DNA of 49,206 bases, taken from positions 1 to 49,206 of the forward strand of contig JAFDGR010000026.1 of the NCBI GenBank assembly GCA_019309145.1, written 5' to 3'. Of the stretch, positions 37,501 to 46,483 are shown in pieces (position 1 is the stretch's first letter; the number at the start of each line of letters is the position of its first letter). This DNA is from Deltaproteobacteria bacterium (GTDB taxonomy: Bacteria > Desulfobacterota > DSM-4660 > Desulfatiglandales > Desulfatiglandaceae). A program made the translations under genes and the position numbers. The notes under the pieces were generated by a model. It saw only the letters and a program-made list of their open reading frames with translations, did not search any database and was not told where the DNA came from.

Positions 37501-38937
37501 GGTGTCACCCACATAGGTGGTGTTGTCCGCTTGACTTGAATCATAATACAGGTAGAGATCGGTATCAGCGGAAGAACTTACAGACGGGACTTTGACCCAC
37601 AGCCAAGCTTCTTCGTTGGCATCGTCCCATTTTTCTACTTCAACATAGCATTGTGTAGTGCCGTTAGACGTGGTAACAGCTATTTTTTTACGGTTGGCGT
37701 CAGAACCAAGTTCATCAAATACGCAGGAGACGTCAGTACTCCCCGTGCCAGAGGACGTTGAGAGATGAATGAGGACGGGGAAATCGGACAGGTCTGAATC
37801 AACATTCTCGTTGCTGATAGTCAGCTTGATTCGTTTGCTCCAGTCAGAAAGCCAGCCCTGGAAGCTTTCCTCGGTTCCGAACGTAATCAGCGAATCCCAA
37901 AGGCTGTGATATGTGGCTTTTATCCAGGCAGCAGACCGGGCCGTGGAGGATATGCGGACTTCATCGAGGACGCCTTTTCCATGCCTGCCCGAAATAGTTG
38001 GATTAAATGATAGCCCTAAATTATTAGAATTTGTATTTATTAGATAGGTGGCTAAGCCAGATAAAGTTTCCGATCCAATATCTACACCATCTCGATAACT
38101 AATAAGTTTTTTGCTGGATGAATCATAAGTGTGAGCCGAATAATACCAAGTATCTGAAGAGGGGTTAAATTCTCCTGCACCACCCCTCCAAACTCCATCA
38201 ATATAAACATTAAACCAGTTTTTGATAGCAGAATCACTTCTGGCCCCTATCAAGTAACACTGTTCCTTACACAACCAATCCGCCCAATTATCATTCGTGC
38301 CAGTATCTTTGAAAATTGTCTCAAGCGTTAAAGCTGACGAAATGTCCAGCGACGAAGAATCATCAATTTCGACTCCATCGTCAGATCCATCAAAATCCAA
38401 CCCCTTATCTACCTTTGCATCGACCAAATCCCCCGATGTCATGGAGCCGGTGGAAGTGCCGTGGTTGGCATTACTCGTACTGTCCTTTATGGCGTCCGTT
38501 CCGCCGGAGGGGTCCTGGGAAAGATGATAGACAGCTTCGAAATTACTATCCCACACATCTTGGGCGGCTACATCCCCGGTATCACCAACATATGTAGTGT
38601 TATCCGCATGGTCAGAGTCGTAGTAAAGATACAATTCTGTATCCGCACCACTTGCCACAGAAGGTACTTTAACATGGAGCCATGCTTCCTCATTAGCGTC
38701 GTCCCATTTCTCAATTTCAACGTAACATTGCGTAGTGCCGTCTGAAGTAGTGACCGCAATCTTTTTGCGGTTGGAATCAGAGCCAAGCTCGTCGAATACA
38801 CAGGAGACGTCGTCGCTTTCTATGCCGGAGGATGCGGAGAGGTGTACGAGGACGGGGAAATTGCTAAGGGCGCTATCAACTTTCGTGTGGTCGATAGTGA
38901 TTTTGATTCGTTTTCCCCAACCGGAAAGCCAGCCCAT
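34540..38937 (-). CDS. Tail fibre/adhesin-like protein: two DUF2341 + LamG-like modules, 21-aa repeats, 56-aa repeats
   Basis: 1465 aa; GWLSGWGKRIKITIDHTKVDSALSNFPVLVHLS repeated as GWLSDWSKRIKLTISNENVDSDLSDFPVLIHLS; ALTLETIFK/LTLEAVFK LamG-like regions. Confidence 0.8.
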   Translation of the reverse strand: MGWLSGWGKRIKITIDHTKVDSALSNFPVLVHLSASSGIESDDVSCVFDELGSDSNRKKIAVTTSDGTTQCYVEIEKWDDANEEAWLHVKVPSVASGADTELYLYYDSDHADNTTYVGDTGDVAAQDVWDSNFEAVYHLSQDPSGGTDAIKDSTSNANHGTSTGSMTSGDLVDAKVDKGLDFDGSDDGVEIDDSSSLDISSALTLETIFKDTGTNDNWADWLCKEQCYLIGARSDSAIKNWFNVYIDGVWRGGAGEFNPSSDTWYYSAHTYDSSSKKLISYRDGVDIGSETLSGLATYLINTNSNNLGLSFNPTISGRHGKGVLDEVRISSTARSAAWIKATYHSLWDSLITFGTEESFQGWLSDWSKRIKLTISNENVDSDLSDFPVLIHLSTSSGTGSTDVSCVFDELGSDANRKKIAVTTSNGTTQCYVEVEKWDDANEEAWLWVKVPSVSSSADTDLYLYYDSSQADNTTYVGDTGDTAAQNVWDSNFKAVYHLAQDPSGGTDAIKDSTSNANHGTSTGSMTSDDLVDAKVGRGIELDGSDDLIEAADDTSLDVTGQLTLEAVFKSVATPSADEGIIAKYEGEGGLKSYRLVFTSNEKLKITLSDDGTTDVGHYVSFEADTAKSDNALHYAAATYIPSTSATIYLDGSQDGEQTSSVISSLYSSTAPLWLGAQDDETNSNLVFNGVLDEVRISSTARSAAWIKATYTSLWDDLIAFGTEESSNIECDISEAIALGDAWVGDSGVVECDISETIALGDAWVGDSGVVECDISETIALGDAFQLDSSYLDLTESTSLNASITVQRDLSQIEISEDIQISDAFGLYYDLSIEENLSQDDEFSIGREIEDSFQSLFILSDSFQAEIAKTANVEDGLFLYELAPKWGIAVDITDDITFTEIIEDVAAWEIMEVLTLADSDATVWHGKEAVESTAEWTGQVIPAWGKDVFDSIDMADGLGGTLTLIVQDAIGLTVSILENWQGTEALQGDIRLVDSGIVGWLKAVLETISLHDTLGQAFLSELEELLIIGAETQANWEGTETALSIIRLSSNLLVGWLIAVSETVDFADTEVEKLLLVIEDLFNLAASESVNWTGTEAVQSPITFRPQVGTEWAVLTAEAIGLADTLSPALGLFARDVVKLLEALITNWTGTRAVQSDLRAFVGQAIIQEIFNETATSSIEATDTTSYLHQMISVAVEELGLSGLLASNVDYNPTLTETVAVAGAVSVLANYFQLNQDAVNVADVAGFGWDGVAIESLGLADSLILVALCLNILTDSIEITEEVLQEFHVESELSDVLEFAASLALNQIATSSIVDRLNLNIMVQFGDDLWECWVLNTNAFHASVYSGFNFNSYAVYNNEAFGCKPDGIYKLSGDTDNGAAFVPGIVLPSTYFGTDRRKRFRKAYFGLIGGTTPGLKVETDSGSKIYSIVDSKANMTRDMVGRKWVLKFQDFESVSFINLVPVILAR
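35503..36174 (-). repeat. Four 168-nt (56-aa) coding repeats
   Basis: VWHGKEAV / NWQGTEAL / NWEGTETA / NWTGTEAV start exactly 168 nt apart (36174, 36006, 35838, 35670); a fifth NWTGTRAV starts at 35502 and then decays. Confidence 0.85.
36588..36753. repeat. 2.6 copies of a 63-bp tandem repeat
   Basis: Unit starts 36588, 36651, 36714; encodes ECDISE(T/A)IALGDAWVGDSGVV. Confidence 0.9.
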
Positions 38938-38950
38938 TGATAGCCCCCTT

Positions 38951-39565
38951 TTAGGTGTGAGTTGCGATTAAAAGAGTGTCGTCAAGACTGATATTATCGC
39001 CTTTGTCGTCAGGGTTCCAGGTGCAAACGTCAACAGTGGCCTGGGCCGGGTCCCACGCCACGGAAAGAGTAGGCCTGTCTGTTTCATCGGTGCATTCGTA
39101 GGCCTGGAACGACCTCTTGTAAGTCGAGGTTGAGTCAATTATGATTTGTAGCGCATTGCCAGAAGCCCAATTAGTCCTGTTCACTATCTCTTGAATGATT
39201 GCAGAAAGATCGGGAGAAGTGTATTTAGTGCCTTCTACCCATGCCGACAGAGTCCATTCGACCGACGCTTCGGTTTTTGCAAGGTTAACCGCTTCCGTGT
39301 GGTTAGTTGGAGCTACGGCATTGTCAACGTCATTACCATAAAAGGTCCATGCACATCCCCCTGAGTCCGACCAACCCGAGATGAACCGGATAGACGCCGA
39401 GGAGATAATGGCTCTCTGCGGTATCGTTACCGCAGAGAACCGGATAAATCCTGAGTGTTCAAGTTGTCCCACTACTATCGACGAATTTGAGACCCATAGC
39501 CCTGATGAGTGGTCAAATTGGCCGTCATCAGATCCGGCAGCCACATAGAAAGTTCCGCTTCCCAT
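38951..39565 (-). CDS. Tail-region protein, DNRLRE/galactose-binding-like
   Basis: FIRFSAVTIPQRAIISSASIRFISG...AIIQEIVNRTNWASGNALQIII pattern. Confidence 0.55.
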   Translation of the reverse strand: MGSGTFYVAAGSDDGQFDHSSGLWVSNSSIVVGQLEHSGFIRFSAVTIPQRAIISSASIRFISGWSDSGGCAWTFYGNDVDNAVAPTNHTEAVNLAKTEASVEWTLSAWVEGTKYTSPDLSAIIQEIVNRTNWASGNALQIIIDSTSTYKRSFQAYECTDETDRPTLSVAWDPAQATVDVCTWNPDDKGDNISLDDTLLIATHT

Positions 39566-39571
39566 GTCTCG

Positions 39572-39799
39572 CTACACCTTTTCCTCGTCAAGTTTATGGT
39601 CTCCACACCAATCACCACTGAACACTACAGGGTATCCGTTCATGGTGGGAGCGTGGCGACGGCAACGGCCAATAGGACCCCTGCCGTCAGTTTCGGGTGT
39701 GGCGTGCTGCACGGCAGACGAAACCTTCTCAACAAACCACATGCAGGACGCACACCTCATGCCTTCGCCTCTATGTTTCCAGGGATCGGGATTTGCCAT
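39572..39799 (-). CDS. Small Cys-rich phage protein
   Basis: RCASCMWF...GRCRRHAPT...DWCGDH. Confidence 0.6.
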   Translation of the reverse strand: MANPDPWKHRGEGMRCASCMWFVEKVSSAVQHATPETDGRGPIGRCRRHAPTMNGYPVVFSGDWCGDHKLDEEKV

Positions 39800-40365
39800 T
39801 ATGCGTCAGCCCCCGTAATCGTTACCGTTACCTTTAAGACGTCTCCGCTCTCCACGGATTTGGAGGAAGAGAACTTGGAAGCGCAGTACATAACCCCGCC
39901 TCCTGCCGTGTCGCCTTTGGTGCCTGCAGTGGTGCCTCCACCTACCAAGGCCCCGCCATAGATCGTCTTTGAGGCGTTCATGGTGAAGGTGGCCTTGTTG
40001 GCTGAATTGGTAATAGACTTAGCGGAAGCGGCCGCCTCAACGTATTCCGGCCTGTCGGACTCATTGTAGGCGGAGCTTTCTGTAAATACTGGGGTGGCAT
40101 AGGTTGTTGAAGCCTCCGGGACGGTATCGCTCTCAAATATCAGGACGTACCAGGTTGTTATTTGGGTTGCTCCGTGAAACATTACGTCCAGGAGATTGTT
40201 AATGCCCTCGTCCGTACATATGTTGTGATCCCTGGTCCGGCTTAACAACCGGCCTTTTTGCCAGTGCTCCACATCCCAGATGCTTTCAGCCAAGAAACGA
40301 GGCTGATAGATAAGAGGTTTTTCAATCTCGGCTGCTATATGCACTCCAAAATGCTGTCTTTCCAT
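39799..40365 (-). CDS. Tail-region protein, paralog of 41654-42271
   Basis: ggag RBS before ATG 40365; shared GINNLLDVMFHG...TWYVLIFES and CASKFSSSKSV. Confidence 0.65.
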   Translation of the reverse strand: MERQHFGVHIAAEIEKPLIYQPRFLAESIWDVEHWQKGRLLSRTRDHNICTDEGINNLLDVMFHGATQITTWYVLIFESDTVPEASTTYATPVFTESSAYNESDRPEYVEAAASAKSITNSANKATFTMNASKTIYGGALVGGGTTAGTKGDTAGGGVMYCASKFSSSKSVESGDVLKVTVTITGADA

Positions 40366-40471
40366 TTCTGTTTCTCCTTGCTCCGGCCAATAAAAAAGAC
40401 CGGTGTAGGGACTGCCATACCAGCCCTGTTTTTTGTTGACCAAAGAAGGGATCAGGTTCTTTGGGATTTTG

Positions 40472-41647
40472 TTAAATATATTTGTCTTGTATTGGAATCA
40501 TCGTCCAGACCCACACTCCGGCTTCAGCTAAGCTCCCTTCACCCTCACAAACAACCGTACCATGCGGGGGGTCATCATCAACATTATTATACCATTGTTG
40601 CCCATACCAATAACGCCACCAATCAACTGAAATTGTTGCGGGAGCGAATGAAGCATTTAAACCATCTTCATCGCTACTAATATAAGCAGCCGGTACATTT
40701 GCTGAGCCATGTGTTCTGCCTATATCGTAATACCCCCCCGTCCCTTTGTCTTCATCTCCGGAACAATGAATATATCCACCATGGTGAAGCCTTGTGTCCC
40801 CCGGAAACCCACCACTAATGTTAGTAATTTTAGAAGAGGAGAGAGATGGCCCTACTGCAGAAAGAGAACATCCGCAGAGATCAATGGCGATCCCTGTAAA
40901 ACTGCTTTGCAGAGTATAAACAGTGAAAGATGCGCTCATTTCAGGGTGGAACTCATCATAAACGGCCCCGAGGGTCCTGCCCACGGGAGTAGCCCTTTCA
41001 AAATAATCGTAATCGTCGGGGTCAGGGGGGAACTCCTCGTTGTAGACCGCCCTGCCTATGTAATATGTCGTGTGACCATTTTCGTCGGGTTTGGATTCCC
41101 CCCCGTGGAAAAAAAACATCCCCCCCGGATCAGGACGAAAATACTCTACCAAATCTGTTAGATAGATCTTTATTGGAAAAACGAAACCAGTAATTTCTAT
41201 GTCTCTGACAGCTCCAGGCTCTTCGGGTGTTGAACTCCCGCCGGTCACGAGGGGGCCATCCTCTTCCTCTGGAGTGGAGTCTACAAGCTGTATAGAGTGT
41301 ATCTTAGTCGGTACTTTGCCGTTTATCGTAAAGATAACATCTACTGATGTGGTACACTGCTTTATCCCATCCACAAACCCAACAACCCGCACCGGCACAT
41401 TACCATCGTCTACCATCACAATAACCCTGTCGCCCTCATGAAACGCACTGGACGCCCCAAGCAAGGCACCGTTGCCCCTCTTCTCAGCGTCGGGGGTGCA
41501 ATGGTAAAATATGGGGATATTGTCCCACTGACCACCATTGAGTTGAATGTCTGCCGTATCGTCACTGGAATGGACGGCCTCAACCACAGCATTGCAATAA
41601 GCGTGGTTGAGAACGTCCCCAAGGTTATCGTGTGTATATCGTGGCAT
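40472..41647 (-). CDS. Tail fibre/baseplate-like protein
   Basis: 391 aa; N-terminus VLNHAYCNAVVEAVHSSDDTADIQL...HEGDRVIVMVDDG resembles an OB-like phage tail domain. Confidence 0.5.
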   Translation of the reverse strand: MPRYTHDNLGDVLNHAYCNAVVEAVHSSDDTADIQLNGGQWDNIPIFYHCTPDAEKRGNGALLGASSAFHEGDRVIVMVDDGNVPVRVVGFVDGIKQCTTSVDVIFTINGKVPTKIHSIQLVDSTPEEEDGPLVTGGSSTPEEPGAVRDIEITGFVFPIKIYLTDLVEYFRPDPGGMFFFHGGESKPDENGHTTYYIGRAVYNEEFPPDPDDYDYFERATPVGRTLGAVYDEFHPEMSASFTVYTLQSSFTGIAIDLCGCSLSAVGPSLSSSKITNISGGFPGDTRLHHGGYIHCSGDEDKGTGGYYDIGRTHGSANVPAAYISSDEDGLNASFAPATISVDWWRYWYGQQWYNNVDDDPPHGTVVCEGEGSLAEAGVWVWTMIPIQDKYI

Positions 41648-41653
41648 CCCGTG

Positions 41654-42271
41654 TTAACTGGTTGTTGCGCTGATGGTGTAGGTCACATAGAGGACGTCAT
41701 CGTCAATGACCGCCCTGGACGAACTGAACTTCTTGGCGCACATCAAATAGCCGGTTGTAGCGGTCTTGGCAGCTTCCGTGCTGAGAAAAGCCCCGTAGAT
41801 CGTGATGCTTGCGGCCATGGTGAATTCCGCCTTCCCTGCCACGCTGTTTGTTATGCTTGCAGTTTCGGTGTCCGCCGTGGTGTAGGCCGGTTTGTTGGTA
41901 GCCGGATTGTCATAGTCTGCGTCCTGGCATTCCCCGTATGTCCCAGCCGCACCAAGACAGGTGGCAGCCGTGTTCCCGACAGAGGGTGTAATGTTGTTTT
42001 TGTAGATCCCCACATACCAGATTTCCGATGCGGGCTTACTGATATCGTGAAAGATGATATTCAGCAGCCGGGCCATACCTTCAGTAGTGAAGGTGTTTCT
42101 TGTTTCGGGGTATCCTCCGCTGATAAGTTCGCCGTTACGGTATTGATCGCACTGCCATATCCCCTCAAAGCCAAGATGGCTTTCAATGGGGTATTTGGCC
42201 GCATATCTCAGTTCAGGGTTGTCTCTCAGCGATTCAATCATCTCTCTGCTTGGTATTGCTATTCTACCCAT
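41654..42271 (-). CDS. Tail-region protein, paralog of 39799-40365
   Basis: GMARLLNIIFHD...IWYVGIYKN, CAKKFSSSRAV. Confidence 0.65.
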   Translation of the reverse strand: MGRIAIPSREMIESLRDNPELRYAAKYPIESHLGFEGIWQCDQYRNGELISGGYPETRNTFTTEGMARLLNIIFHDISKPASEIWYVGIYKNNITPSVGNTAATCLGAAGTYGECQDADYDNPATNKPAYTTADTETASITNSVAGKAEFTMAASITIYGAFLSTEAAKTATTGYLMCAKKFSSSRAVIDDDVLYVTYTISATTS

Positions 42272-42303
42272 TTTTTATCTCCTTTGTTTTTTGGCCGGGG
42301 CGT

Positions 42304-42351
42304 AAAAAAAGGCCTACACGGAGTGTATGGCCTCCATACCGGCCTTTTTTT
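42304..42351. terminator. Bidirectional terminator/attenuator candidate
   Basis: AAAAAAAGGCC ... GGCCTTTTTTT with two overlapping inner hairpins. Confidence 0.75.
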
Positions 42352-42435
42352 CTTCCGAGGGTGATCAGCCCTTGAAAGTGCCCCGGAAATTGTGTTTACG
42401 GTTTTAGATTACTTGCCTGTATTGAAACATCGGCA

Positions 42436-43695
42436 TCATATTACCGCCCCGTTTCGGATAACCTCCACGGTGGCATCATCACTCATTCCAAGGCCTTCTT
42501 GCTCAGGGCCTTTCTTGAATGACGTTAGATACTGGAATTGACCGTTATACCTGCGATAGAGGGCCGCCCCTCTTTCCCCAGGCGTAAACCTCACATTCGG
42601 CTGGCTTAGGGCAAAGAGCCTGCCCACAGGGTTTCCGATTACAATGCCCTCTTGAGACACCCACACCGGAACAGATACGTGGCGCTTCTCCGTAGGGGAA
42701 ATAGTGTCGCCCAGCTCTACCAGGTCGTTACAATATGCAAGCGTCCCCGGAATCGCTCCGCAACCAACATCGCTTTGCTGCATTTCCTCTGGAGTAGTGC
42801 CCATGAGAAAAAAGGTCCGTGTCTTACATCCCACAAAGAGGCCGGTTTTCACCCTGGCAATCAAGGTGATCTGATCCGAAAACTCAAAGTAGGCTGTTCC
42901 AATTTTCCACCAATCGAGGCGGAACGGCTCTGAACAATAGAGACGCCTCCCACTTGCACCCCACATGCGCCCAAAAGCGTAGGTGATGAACTCCATAAAT
43001 GGGGGCGGTTGACACCACAACGAGGGGAGGGGTTCAACAGACGGCACATTAACAATCGTGTTTACAGGGCCGACGTTGTAGAGGATGTTCCCGTTCGGGT
43101 CCGTACACCATACAATGTCTGTTGGAGAACGGTTTGCAATGGCAATAGCTTTGCCGTCAGAAGTGATTTCAATCCTGGATATCGGTCCGTTCCCGCTGAT
43201 AACACTCCCACGGGAAGCGGTAAGACAAACCTGGTAAGTCCCTTTAGCCAACCCCCCGGATGTGGCCTCAGACACCATGGGACCGGGTGGCAGGGAGATT
43301 CCCCACTGGCTGAGTATATTGGTGGTCGGATCAAAAACCCCTGTAAACGCCTTATTCGCAATATAAACTATGCCGTCAACCTCAGCGTAATATGTTGGTG
43401 TCTCAAACGAGCCCACACTACCTATCGTGATGGCCGTATCCCCTTCAATACGCTTAAGGGTCGTCCCATCAACAACAAGGTGGCATAAATTGCAGGCCCA
43501 CTCCGAATGCCCGTTTGTAAGCGAGACGGTTTTGGTTACACCGTCCCTTTTGATTATTTCACCGTCCGCTGTAACATTGGCATTAAGGATAATCCGTGGC
43601 CTTACAGCACGGTTTTTACCCGCAATCTCACGTGAAATATCGAGGTTGTTCATGCCTGCAAAGGCCGGGATAGTTATTTCGCTCTTACCAGGCAT
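42436..43695 (-). CDS. Tail nozzle/stabilisation-like protein
   Basis: 419 aa beta-propeller-like; follows the adaptor gene. Confidence 0.55.
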   Translation of the reverse strand: MPGKSEITIPAFAGMNNLDISREIAGKNRAVRPRIILNANVTADGEIIKRDGVTKTVSLTNGHSEWACNLCHLVVDGTTLKRIEGDTAITIGSVGSFETPTYYAEVDGIVYIANKAFTGVFDPTTNILSQWGISLPPGPMVSEATSGGLAKGTYQVCLTASRGSVISGNGPISRIEITSDGKAIAIANRSPTDIVWCTDPNGNILYNVGPVNTIVNVPSVEPLPSLWCQPPPFMEFITYAFGRMWGASGRRLYCSEPFRLDWWKIGTAYFEFSDQITLIARVKTGLFVGCKTRTFFLMGTTPEEMQQSDVGCGAIPGTLAYCNDLVELGDTISPTEKRHVSVPVWVSQEGIVIGNPVGRLFALSQPNVRFTPGERGAALYRRYNGQFQYLTSFKKGPEQEGLGMSDDATVEVIRNGAVI

Positions 43696-44411
43696 CAGTC
43701 ACACACTCCCAGGTCAATAAAACCTTCCTGGCCGTAATACTCCGGCGTCCCGTCGATTCCGATGAAGTCTATCAGTTCGGTCATGGCCTCATAGAACCGT
43801 GCCGTATGGTATTTATAGCCAATGCCAAGGCTGTCCTCGCCATCCTCTAACTCCCCGAATACTTCACGGGCCACATAGTGCTTTATTAGCCGTTTCTGAA
43901 GGTGATCCGGTAACCCGTCCACTTCGTCGTCGTCTGCGGCCATGGCCACAGGTTTACGGTAATAATGGACAGGCAGTGTCATTGCAGAGGCGGGGATACC
44001 CTGGTAGTACAGTCTTTTGCCCCGAATTACGGCAACATGAGGGTATCCTGCTTGTGACAGGTCTTTTTTGCCCGCTTGGGACATGAACAGGGCGAAATCG
44101 TAGTAATCACCCCCTATCGGTGGCGGGATACGCCTTCCAACCGTGTCAACTACAAGGAACAGATGGCGCTGATAATCGTCTGGTAAGTCGGCGTAATAGG
44201 TTGGCGTTGTCGTTACAGACCCGATCTCATGGAGATCCGGAAGTGGCGGGGATATCATGCCGTCAGGCATCCTTATCCCCGCAGCAATCGCCGTGACAGC
44301 ATCGTTGATCCTGTCGGTTATGCCGCTATAATAGGACGCATCCTGTAACACTCCCTGCGTCCCATCGCTTCCGCACAGAACCTCCTTCAGGGTGGTCAGC
44401 GTCTCGCCCAT
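43695..44411 (-). CDS. Head-tail adaptor-like protein
   Basis: 238 aa; position between capsid and tail genes; LPDDYQRHLF...DGLPDHLQKRLIKHYVAREVF. Confidence 0.55.
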   Translation of the reverse strand: MGETLTTLKEVLCGSDGTQGVLQDASYYSGITDRINDAVTAIAAGIRMPDGMISPPLPDLHEIGSVTTTPTYYADLPDDYQRHLFLVVDTVGRRIPPPIGGDYYDFALFMSQAGKKDLSQAGYPHVAVIRGKRLYYQGIPASAMTLPVHYYRKPVAMAADDDEVDGLPDHLQKRLIKHYVAREVFGELEDGEDSLGIGYKYHTARFYEAMTELIDFIGIDGTPEYYGQEGFIDLGVCD

Positions 44412-44500
44412 GGCATAAAACTCCTGTTATGGGCTTCTCCCCCAGGGTAAGGAGGATGGCGGATGAAGACCATAAAAAACCCCAGGGGAGAAGCGTTGGT

Positions 44501-44878
44501 TTATGCCTCTAAGGGCGTTTCCTTCACAGCCGCAGAATCGTCATACTTGATCCAGATACCAACAAGGGTGCTGGCACTCTCAAGCGCTGATACCTCGATT
44601 TTCAGCATCTTGTTTGCCTCGGTGCTGTCGTCCGGGTCGAAAATAAGGTCCTTGTTGGTGGCATCAGGGGTCCCCGTATAGACCTTGCCAGCGGTTGTGG
44701 CGCCGGTCGTGATCTTGTTTACACTGGTGCTGCCCCTCTGGATATCCACGGTATCCGTAGCGGCGACCGTCTTATTGAAAATAGCCTTAAGCTCCTTGAC
44801 AATGCCCCTGCAGGGCACAGGCAAGTAATGAGTCAGGGCCGAGGTGCCACCGTTGAGTGAAACAAATATGTCTTTCAT
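44501..44878 (-). CDS. Capsid-associated/decoration-like protein
   Basis: 125-aa ORF in head module. Confidence 0.4.
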   Translation of the reverse strand: MKDIFVSLNGGTSALTHYLPVPCRGIVKELKAIFNKTVAATDTVDIQRGSTSVNKITTGATTAGKVYTGTPDATNKDLIFDPDDSTEANKMLKIEVSALESASTLVGIWIKYDDSAAVKETPLEA

Positions 44879-44892
44879 GTCAAAATCCTCCG

Positions 44893-45348
44893 TTACCAGG
44901 CCAGGAAGTAGTAAAGAGAAACCACCATGGACCCGGCGCTTATGTTTCCGAAATCAGACCCCCCGGTGACTGTTACCCTGGGAGTCTTTGCGGTTGTTGC
45001 CAGTGCGGTGTCAACATTTCCCAATGCCCCTACCGTTGCAGCAGCCAGACAAGAAACTGTTGTAATCGCTGAATACTTGTTGAGGTCCCCGGAAACGCCA
45101 ACCTGCATTACCGCCGTTGTGTCCCCGCTGAAACCCTCGGAAATGACAGCCTTCCACCCGATAACGATGGTATTAGCCGGGAGATCGGAATCAAAGTCGA
45201 TATATCCCGTAGCGTCCTCATTATCGGTGAAATCAGCAATTGCAAGGGTCTGACTAACGAGCTTGTTCAAGAAAACTTCGCTGCACTTTCTGTAGGCATG
45301 GGCGTTGTTTACATTCACAGTGTCGTATTGCCCGACTATTCCAGACAT
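44893..45348 (-). CDS. Capsid-associated/decoration-like protein
   Basis: 151-aa beta-rich ORF directly after MCP. Confidence 0.4.
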   Translation of the reverse strand: MSGIVGQYDTVNVNNAHAYRKCSEVFLNKLVSQTLAIADFTDNEDATGYIDFDSDLPANTIVIGWKAVISEGFSGDTTAVMQVGVSGDLNKYSAITTVSCLAAATVGALGNVDTALATTAKTPRVTVTGGSDFGNISAGSMVVSLYYFLAW

Positions 45349-45441
45349 TTAGCTGCCCTCCGTCTTGTACCCCTTAGCGCATGGCAGGGACGGGATATCC
45401 ATAAGGCCCCCGCCCTGCCTGCTCTGCCAAGAGGGGTGTTA

Positions 45442-46419
45442 TTAGCTCGGCTCAGTCAGGTTGGTATGCCTGACGTGCATTTGCCTGTTTGTGCAAAACA
45501 GGTTCCCTCTCCATCGGGTGTTGGCCGTGATAGTATCCGGCTGGCCTCCCTCTTTCTTTGCCACCCATTCAGGCGTGGTGAAATTGTAGTCCTTATGGGA
45601 CCTGAGATAGAGGAAGTTGAGGTTTAAGGCATCTAAGACACCCGCTGAGTAATACGGATCAGCCACGATAGGCGCCCCCTTGTGGAGGATGTTGTCCCAG
45701 CCGGCCTCTACCATGGCCCCTTCCTTATACCGCTGTTGCGGATGGAGAGACCTTTCATAGCCGTCTACAAGGACCTCCGTAGTACAGCAAAAGTTCGGCC
45801 TGGTTCCTGCATACCCGCCGAATCCCGGCTGACGGAAAATCTTCTGCATTACCGCAAAGCTGATGGCTTCGGCATCAGTGATGACGTTGGCCTTCCACTG
45901 CGGCATATCATCCTCAGCGATGGAGCCGTACTCGGTTGACGTGGTGGTGTTGAACAGATCGCCAAGGCCGTTGATGGAATCATCATCCGCAGCAGCAGCG
46001 ATCACCTGCTGGGCCATATCAACCCGAACAGCCTTCTTGATGTTCGCCATATACAGCTTGGTGAGCCGGACAACAGCTTCATCCCCGCTGTTCTGGGTAA
46101 GATCATCGAGGTTCAGAGTGTTGGCCCCGTAGGCGCCAGCCCACCGGAACCTGGCGGCATCCACCAGCTTCTTTTTGGACTGTTCAATAACGGTGTCCTT
46201 ACCGTAGGACCCATGGTGAGAGAGCTGGTATTCGAGAGCGACCTTAACCATCAGGCCCCCATCAACGGTCTCACCGGGCTGAATCTCCCAATTACCCAGG
46301 CGGATAGCCTTGTCCATGAGTTTCCACAACAGGGCGGAGGCCTTGTTGAGGATGTCCTCGGGCTCCACCTGAAGCCAATAGTATTCAGTTGCTGCGTTTA
46401 GCTGGTCTATCAATCCCAT
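45442..46419 (-). CDS. Major capsid protein
   Basis: SD aggaggtg before ATG 46419; follows scaffold gene; AATEYYWLQVEP...VKVALEYQLSHHGSYG...CCTTEVLVDGYERSLHPQQRY. Confidence 0.75.
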   Translation of the reverse strand: MGLIDQLNAATEYYWLQVEPEDILNKASALLWKLMDKAIRLGNWEIQPGETVDGGLMVKVALEYQLSHHGSYGKDTVIEQSKKKLVDAARFRWAGAYGANTLNLDDLTQNSGDEAVVRLTKLYMANIKKAVRVDMAQQVIAAAADDDSINGLGDLFNTTTSTEYGSIAEDDMPQWKANVITDAEAISFAVMQKIFRQPGFGGYAGTRPNFCCTTEVLVDGYERSLHPQQRYKEGAMVEAGWDNILHKGAPIVADPYYSAGVLDALNLNFLYLRSHKDYNFTTPEWVAKKEGGQPDTITANTRWRGNLFCTNRQMHVRHTNLTEPS

Positions 46420-46483
46420 GATATGCACCTCCTATGCGTACATTTTTTGCGTGACACCAGCGCATAGGGGGCCGTTAATCGTG

